Shown here one piece after another: positions 6,660 through 8,434 of a DNA stretch of 8,434 bases. Position 1 is the stretch's first letter; each line of letters starts with the position of its first letter. Position numbers and translations under genes: made by a program. The notes below the pieces were generated by a model. That model worked only from the letters and a program-made list of their open reading frames with translations. It did no database searches and had not been told where the DNA came from. Source of the stretch: JAZMZS01 sp045586105 (lineage in GTDB: Bacteria > Bacillota > Clostridia > Oscillospirales > CAG-272); contig JAZMZS010000165.1 of NCBI GenBank assembly GCA_045586105.1, forward strand, positions 1 through 8,434, written 5' to 3'.

Positions 6660-6721
6660 AAGGAAGGAGGAGGACGACGAAAAAGAATCGTGCAGTTCAA
6701 CTTACAGTAAGACTAAATCGT
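6660..6721 (+). pseudogene. Possible remnant of a gene start (ribbon-helix-helix/MobC-like N-terminus)
   Basis: A very strong Shine-Dalgarno-like run (GGAAGGAGGAGG, 6662-6673) is followed not by ATG but by ACG (6677-6679). The frame then reads KKNRAVQLTVRLN before running into the 3' end of the oppositely oriented XRE gene and a stop at 6746. The basic-residue plus VQLTVRL pattern resembles the N-terminus of MobC-like or other ribbon-helix-helix proteins from conjugative elements. With one base changed in the start codon and no body, it looks like the first codons of a gene cut off by a rearrangement. It is short, so chance is a real alternative. Confidence 0.25.
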
Positions 6722-6722
6722 T

Positions 6723-6941
6723 TTATTCTTCGTCTTCCTCATCAGTAAAGAAGAAAACTTCTTCAACCGACACACCAAAAACTTTTGCGATATCCATAGC
6801 TAATTTTAGCGACGGATTATACTTTCCATTTTCCAATTTTCCTATCGTTTCTCTACGGACGCCCACCCGGTCAGCAAGCTCCGCCTGTTGAATATTCATA
6901 GCTTTTCGGAATTCATACATTTTCGTAGTTAATTCAGGCAT
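6723..6941 (-). CDS. XRE-family helix-turn-helix repressor
   Basis: A 72-residue protein that is almost entirely one Cro/CI-type helix-turn-helix domain: QQAELADRVGVRRETIGKLENG spans the DNA-binding helices (about 17-39), followed by YNPSLKLAMDIAKVFGVSVEEVF, typical of small Firmicute XRE regulators. It ends in an acidic tail (DEEDEE). The start at 6941 follows the upstream gene's stop by one base, and its GGAGG Shine-Dalgarno lies inside that gene, so the two are translationally coupled. A longer reading to 7025 would overlap the membrane gene and is not supported. It probably binds the repeated palindromes at the cassette promoter (7383-7456) and represses its own operon. Confidence 0.92.
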   Translation of the reverse strand: MPELTTKMYEFRKAMNIQQAELADRVGVRRETIGKLENGKYNPSLKLAMDIAKVFGVSVEEVFFFTDEEDEE

Positions 6942-6942
6942 A

Positions 6943-7365
6943 TTATTCTGCCTCCAGTTTCCGGAAGAATAGTCCGACAAACAAAATATAAATAGCCATG
7001 ATAATGAAGAAAATTTGAGGAACAATTCTCATCCAATCAATATCCATATTTTGCACCAAACCACCCACTAGTAAAAACACGATTGATGCTATACATAGCA
7101 CCATGAATAATGCTCCACTGGCCTTTGCTTGCGCCTTAATTAAGTTGTACTCGGACATTTCGTCACCATCATCTCCAATTCGACAAATTCTGCTAACCTT
7201 GACCGACACAACAGCAACCGCCGTGAGAAACAGTATTTCTAGGATATTGCAAATCAAGTTATCAAACATGCCGGTCAAACCTGTACAACTCCACAATATT
7301 CCCATAACCGTTTGCCCCCAAAATATTTTTGTACCAACAGAAATAAGCCTTTCTTTCTTTTTCAT
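6943..7365 (-). CDS. Small four-helix membrane protein paired with XRE repressor
   Basis: A 140-residue protein with four predicted membrane helices: about 13-33, 38-58, 83-105 and 111-134. The loop between helices two and three is hydrophilic and acidic (GDDGDEMSE), and the protein ends in charged RKLEAE. I recognise no enzymatic motif. The start at 7365 has GGAGG five bases upstream. The gene is first in a two-gene operon with the XRE regulator, one base separating stop and start. Pairs of a small XRE repressor and a multi-helix membrane protein are common in Firmicutes, often in accessory DNA. Their role is mostly undefined: stress sensing, immunity or a membrane-acting factor held in check have all been considered. 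Here only the membrane location and co-regulation are supported. Confidence 0.88.
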   Translation of the reverse strand: MKKKERLISVGTKIFWGQTVMGILWSCTGLTGMFDNLICNILEILFLTAVAVVSVKVSRICRIGDDGDEMSEYNLIKAQAKASGALFMVLCIASIVFLLVGGLVQNMDIDWMRIVPQIFFIIMAIYILFVGLFFRKLEAE

Positions 7366-7382
7366 AAATGCCTCCGTAATGC

Positions 7383-7456
7383 GATATATTTATCTCTTTT
7401 GTGACAATTATATCACTTGGTTTTATTCTTGTCAAGAGAAATGTGATAAATATATC
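7383..7456. promoter_or_regulatory. Operator-like palindrome array around the XRE operon promoter
   Basis: Three related 12-base near-palindromes of type GAYA-N4-TATC occur: GATATATTTATC (7383-7394), GACAATTATATC (7403-7414, over the -10 box) and GATAAATATATC (7445-7456, upstream of the -35). The outer two are exact reverse complements. Their starts are 20 and 42 bases apart, close to two and four helical turns. A weaker fourth half-site (TTGTC) falls near 7429-7433. The likely ligand is the XRE repressor. Confidence 0.6.
7407..7435 (-). promoter_or_regulatory. Consensus sigma-A promoter of the membrane protein/XRE operon
   Basis: On the minus strand TTGACA (7430-7435), a 17-base spacer and TATAAT (7407-7412) match the consensus at every position. 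Transcription would start near 7400, about 35 bases before the start codon at 7365. So strong a promoter next to a repressor gene suggests tight negative control. Confidence 0.9.
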
Positions 7457-7499
7457 TCATTTAATACGGAATGAAATACTATTGTTTTTTACAACAACA

Positions 7500-7527
7500 A
7501 AAAGGCTTGACCGCGGTCAAGCCTTTT
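7500..7527. terminator. Perfect palindromic terminator
   Basis: A 28-base perfect palindrome with arms 7500-7513 and 7514-7527, GC-rich in the middle and flanked by A-runs and T-runs. It acts as a terminator in either direction. It lies four bases beyond the stop of the small minus-strand reading frame at 7531, which it most plausibly served. Confidence 0.82.
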
Positions 7528-7530
7528 GTG

Positions 7531-7677
7531 TTAAAATAACGTCGTTACCCAATATACTACCCCACACACCACTCCTGCAAACACGCCGTACACGATAACA
7601 GGCCCTGCGATGGTGAACATCTTCGCACCAACACCCAAGACAAACCCCTCTGCTGCTGTCAATATAGGACACACCGT
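7531..7677 (-). pseudogene. Small hydrophobic reading frame, possible C-terminal remnant
   Basis: The minus-strand frame ending at 7531 encodes about 48 residues: a Gly/Val-rich hydrophobic stretch (AGPVIVYGVFAGVVCGVVYW) typical of a membrane helix, preceded by ILTAAEGF. It is followed immediately by a terminator, as a real gene would be. I find no convincing start: the in-frame ATG at 7806 lies inside the divergent gene and its promoter, and the inner GTG, TTG and ATG candidates have poor or marginal Shine-Dalgarno sites. It may be the surviving 3' end of a deleted gene or a tiny membrane peptide starting at TTG or ATG near 7615-7635. The boundary given is approximate. Confidence 0.3.
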
Positions 7678-7690
7678 TTTGTAAAAGTAT

Positions 7691-7719
7691 TTTACATTAA
7701 AACGGCGGTGTGGTATAAT
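7691..7719 (+). promoter_or_regulatory. Sigma-A-type promoter of the DUF4259-like gene
   Basis: TTTACA (7691-7696), 17 bases, then TATAAT (7714-7719) preceded by TGG, giving an extended -10. Transcription would begin near 7726, just ahead of the Shine-Dalgarno GAGGTGG (7730-7736), so the leader is very short. Confidence 0.82.
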
Positions 7720-7740
7720 AAAACAAAGCGAGGTGGAAAA

Positions 7741-8434
7741 ATGGGTACATGGAATGTTAGTATTAACGGAAATGATACTGCACAGGATTTGAAATCTGAG
7801 TATCAAGCCGCTTTTTTCTATAATGATGTTGATATCGCGCTTTCAAAAATTGATGCCTATGTGCGTACTATGTTTGACGAAACCGATGAGGAAGAATGGT
7901 GTAATTACTATTATTCACTGGCAGACTATATGTGGAAACACGGCATTTTGACAGACACAATACGAAATCAGGTCATTACTATGATCGACACCGGTTTTGG
8001 TTTTGGACTTTGGGAAGAAGCGGGCGTCAAAACATTAGAAAAACGCAAAAAAACATTGGCGGAGTTTCGGGTCAAACTCCTATCTCCACAGCCTCCTAAA
8101 AAGAAGATTAGAATTGATATGCATATGACACCCATATTTGAAGCTGGTGATTTGATTGCAATTCAATTAAAAACATCTGATAAGCATTATTTGGATAAAA
8201 GTAAATTCACAGAAGAAACATTTAGATCGTGTGATGGTAAGTATGTTGTGCTAAGAAAAGTATGTGATGATATTTCCTATACTTCTTATGTTGAGCCCAA
8301 TGTGCGAGATATTTGGATTCGTTTCCAACTTTATAAAAAAGTATTCGACGCTCCTCCCACTGTAGATCAGTTGGAACAAGTTCCTTGGGCAAACACCGAA
8401 AATACAAACGGTTCTTTTATTTGTGAGAGCAGTA
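7741..8434 (+). CDS. Hypothetical protein, DUF4259-like N-terminus (3' partial)
   Basis: The frame is open from ATG 7741 to the window end (231 full codons), so the gene continues beyond it. The start has GAGGTGG four bases upstream and a strong promoter at 7691-7719. The N-terminus MGTWNVSINGNDTAQDL has the GTW...ND.A.D pattern of DUF4259-type proteins, recalled from memory. Residues about 15-115 look helical and acidic (DETDEEEWCNYYYSLADYMW), then a PQPPKKK linker leads to a beta-rich region with FEAGDLIAIQL. No signal peptide, membrane helix or catalytic motif is visible, so it is probably cytoplasmic. Its function is unknown. The AT-rich composition and third-position A/T preference differ from the genes before 6600. 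Confidence 0.82.
   Translation, partial: MGTWNVSINGNDTAQDLKSEYQAAFFYNDVDIALSKIDAYVRTMFDETDEEEWCNYYYSLADYMWKHGILTDTIRNQVITMIDTGFGFGLWEEAGVKTLEKRKKTLAEFRVKLLSPQPPKKKIRIDMHMTPIFEAGDLIAIQLKTSDKHYLDKSKFTEETFRSCDGKYVVLRKVCDDISYTSYVEPNVRDIWIRFQLYKKVFDAPPTVDQLEQVPWANTENTNGSFICESS

Noticed and set aside
6701..6711. CTTACAGTAAG as a terminator for the AraC or XRE genes
   Set aside because: The stem would be only four or five base pairs around almost no loop and has no T-run, so it is unlikely to terminate transcription.
7383..7456. Outer 12-bp inverted repeats as ends of an insertion element or a recombinase site
   Set aside because: They flank only a promoter, each copy is itself palindromic, and a third related copy overlaps the -10 box. 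Repressor operators explain them better.

Overview
The window looks like the chromosome of a gut-type Clostridia (Bacillota), most likely in or near Ruminococcus/Oscillospiraceae. This is inferred from purine-rich Shine-Dalgarno (SD) sites, sigma-A-like promoters, a short lipoprotein signal, and the styles of the AraC, XRE and peptidase genes. No rRNA, tRNA, CRISPR array or intact mobile element was seen.

Layout. (1) Positions 1-3761, plus strand, form a compact run of four genes. The first is a membrane protein whose 5' end lies outside the window and whose C-terminus is seven Cys residues spaced exactly every third residue, mostly CGG. Its stop codon overlaps the start (TGATG) of a radical SAM/SPASM enzyme. 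An M28-family zinc peptidase with an inserted membrane hairpin follows, then an SGNH/GDSL hydrolase 11 nt further on. A hairpin with A/T-rich flanks at 3859-3890 ends the run. (2) Positions 3937-4596, minus, encode a lipoprotein of unknown function with its own promoter. (3) Positions 4702-5758, minus, hold an NAD(P)-dependent epimerase/dehydratase-like protein and its 19-bp hairpin terminator. It is divergent from (4) an AraC-family regulator (5872-6627, plus), which probably controls it. (5) Positions 6628-7365 hold a short stretch resembling the start of a broken gene, then a minus-strand two-gene cassette of a four-helix membrane protein and an XRE-type repressor. The cassette has a consensus promoter surrounded by repeated operator-like palindromes. 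(6) Positions 7500-8434 hold a palindromic terminator, an orphan C-terminal-looking fragment (minus), and a plus-strand gene with a strong promoter that runs off the window and begins like DUF4259 proteins.

Main point. The first two genes look like a substrate/modifier pair. The Cys-Gly tail is predicted to face the cytoplasm, where the radical SAM/SPASM enzyme, a class that often installs thioether or C-C crosslinks in peptides, could modify it. Unlike a classical RiPP precursor, the candidate core is the tail of an integral membrane protein. The adjacent membrane peptidase and SGNH hydrolase could take part, but nothing in the sequence proves it. From about 6630 onward the DNA looks more AT-rich and modular, in keeping with accessory DNA.
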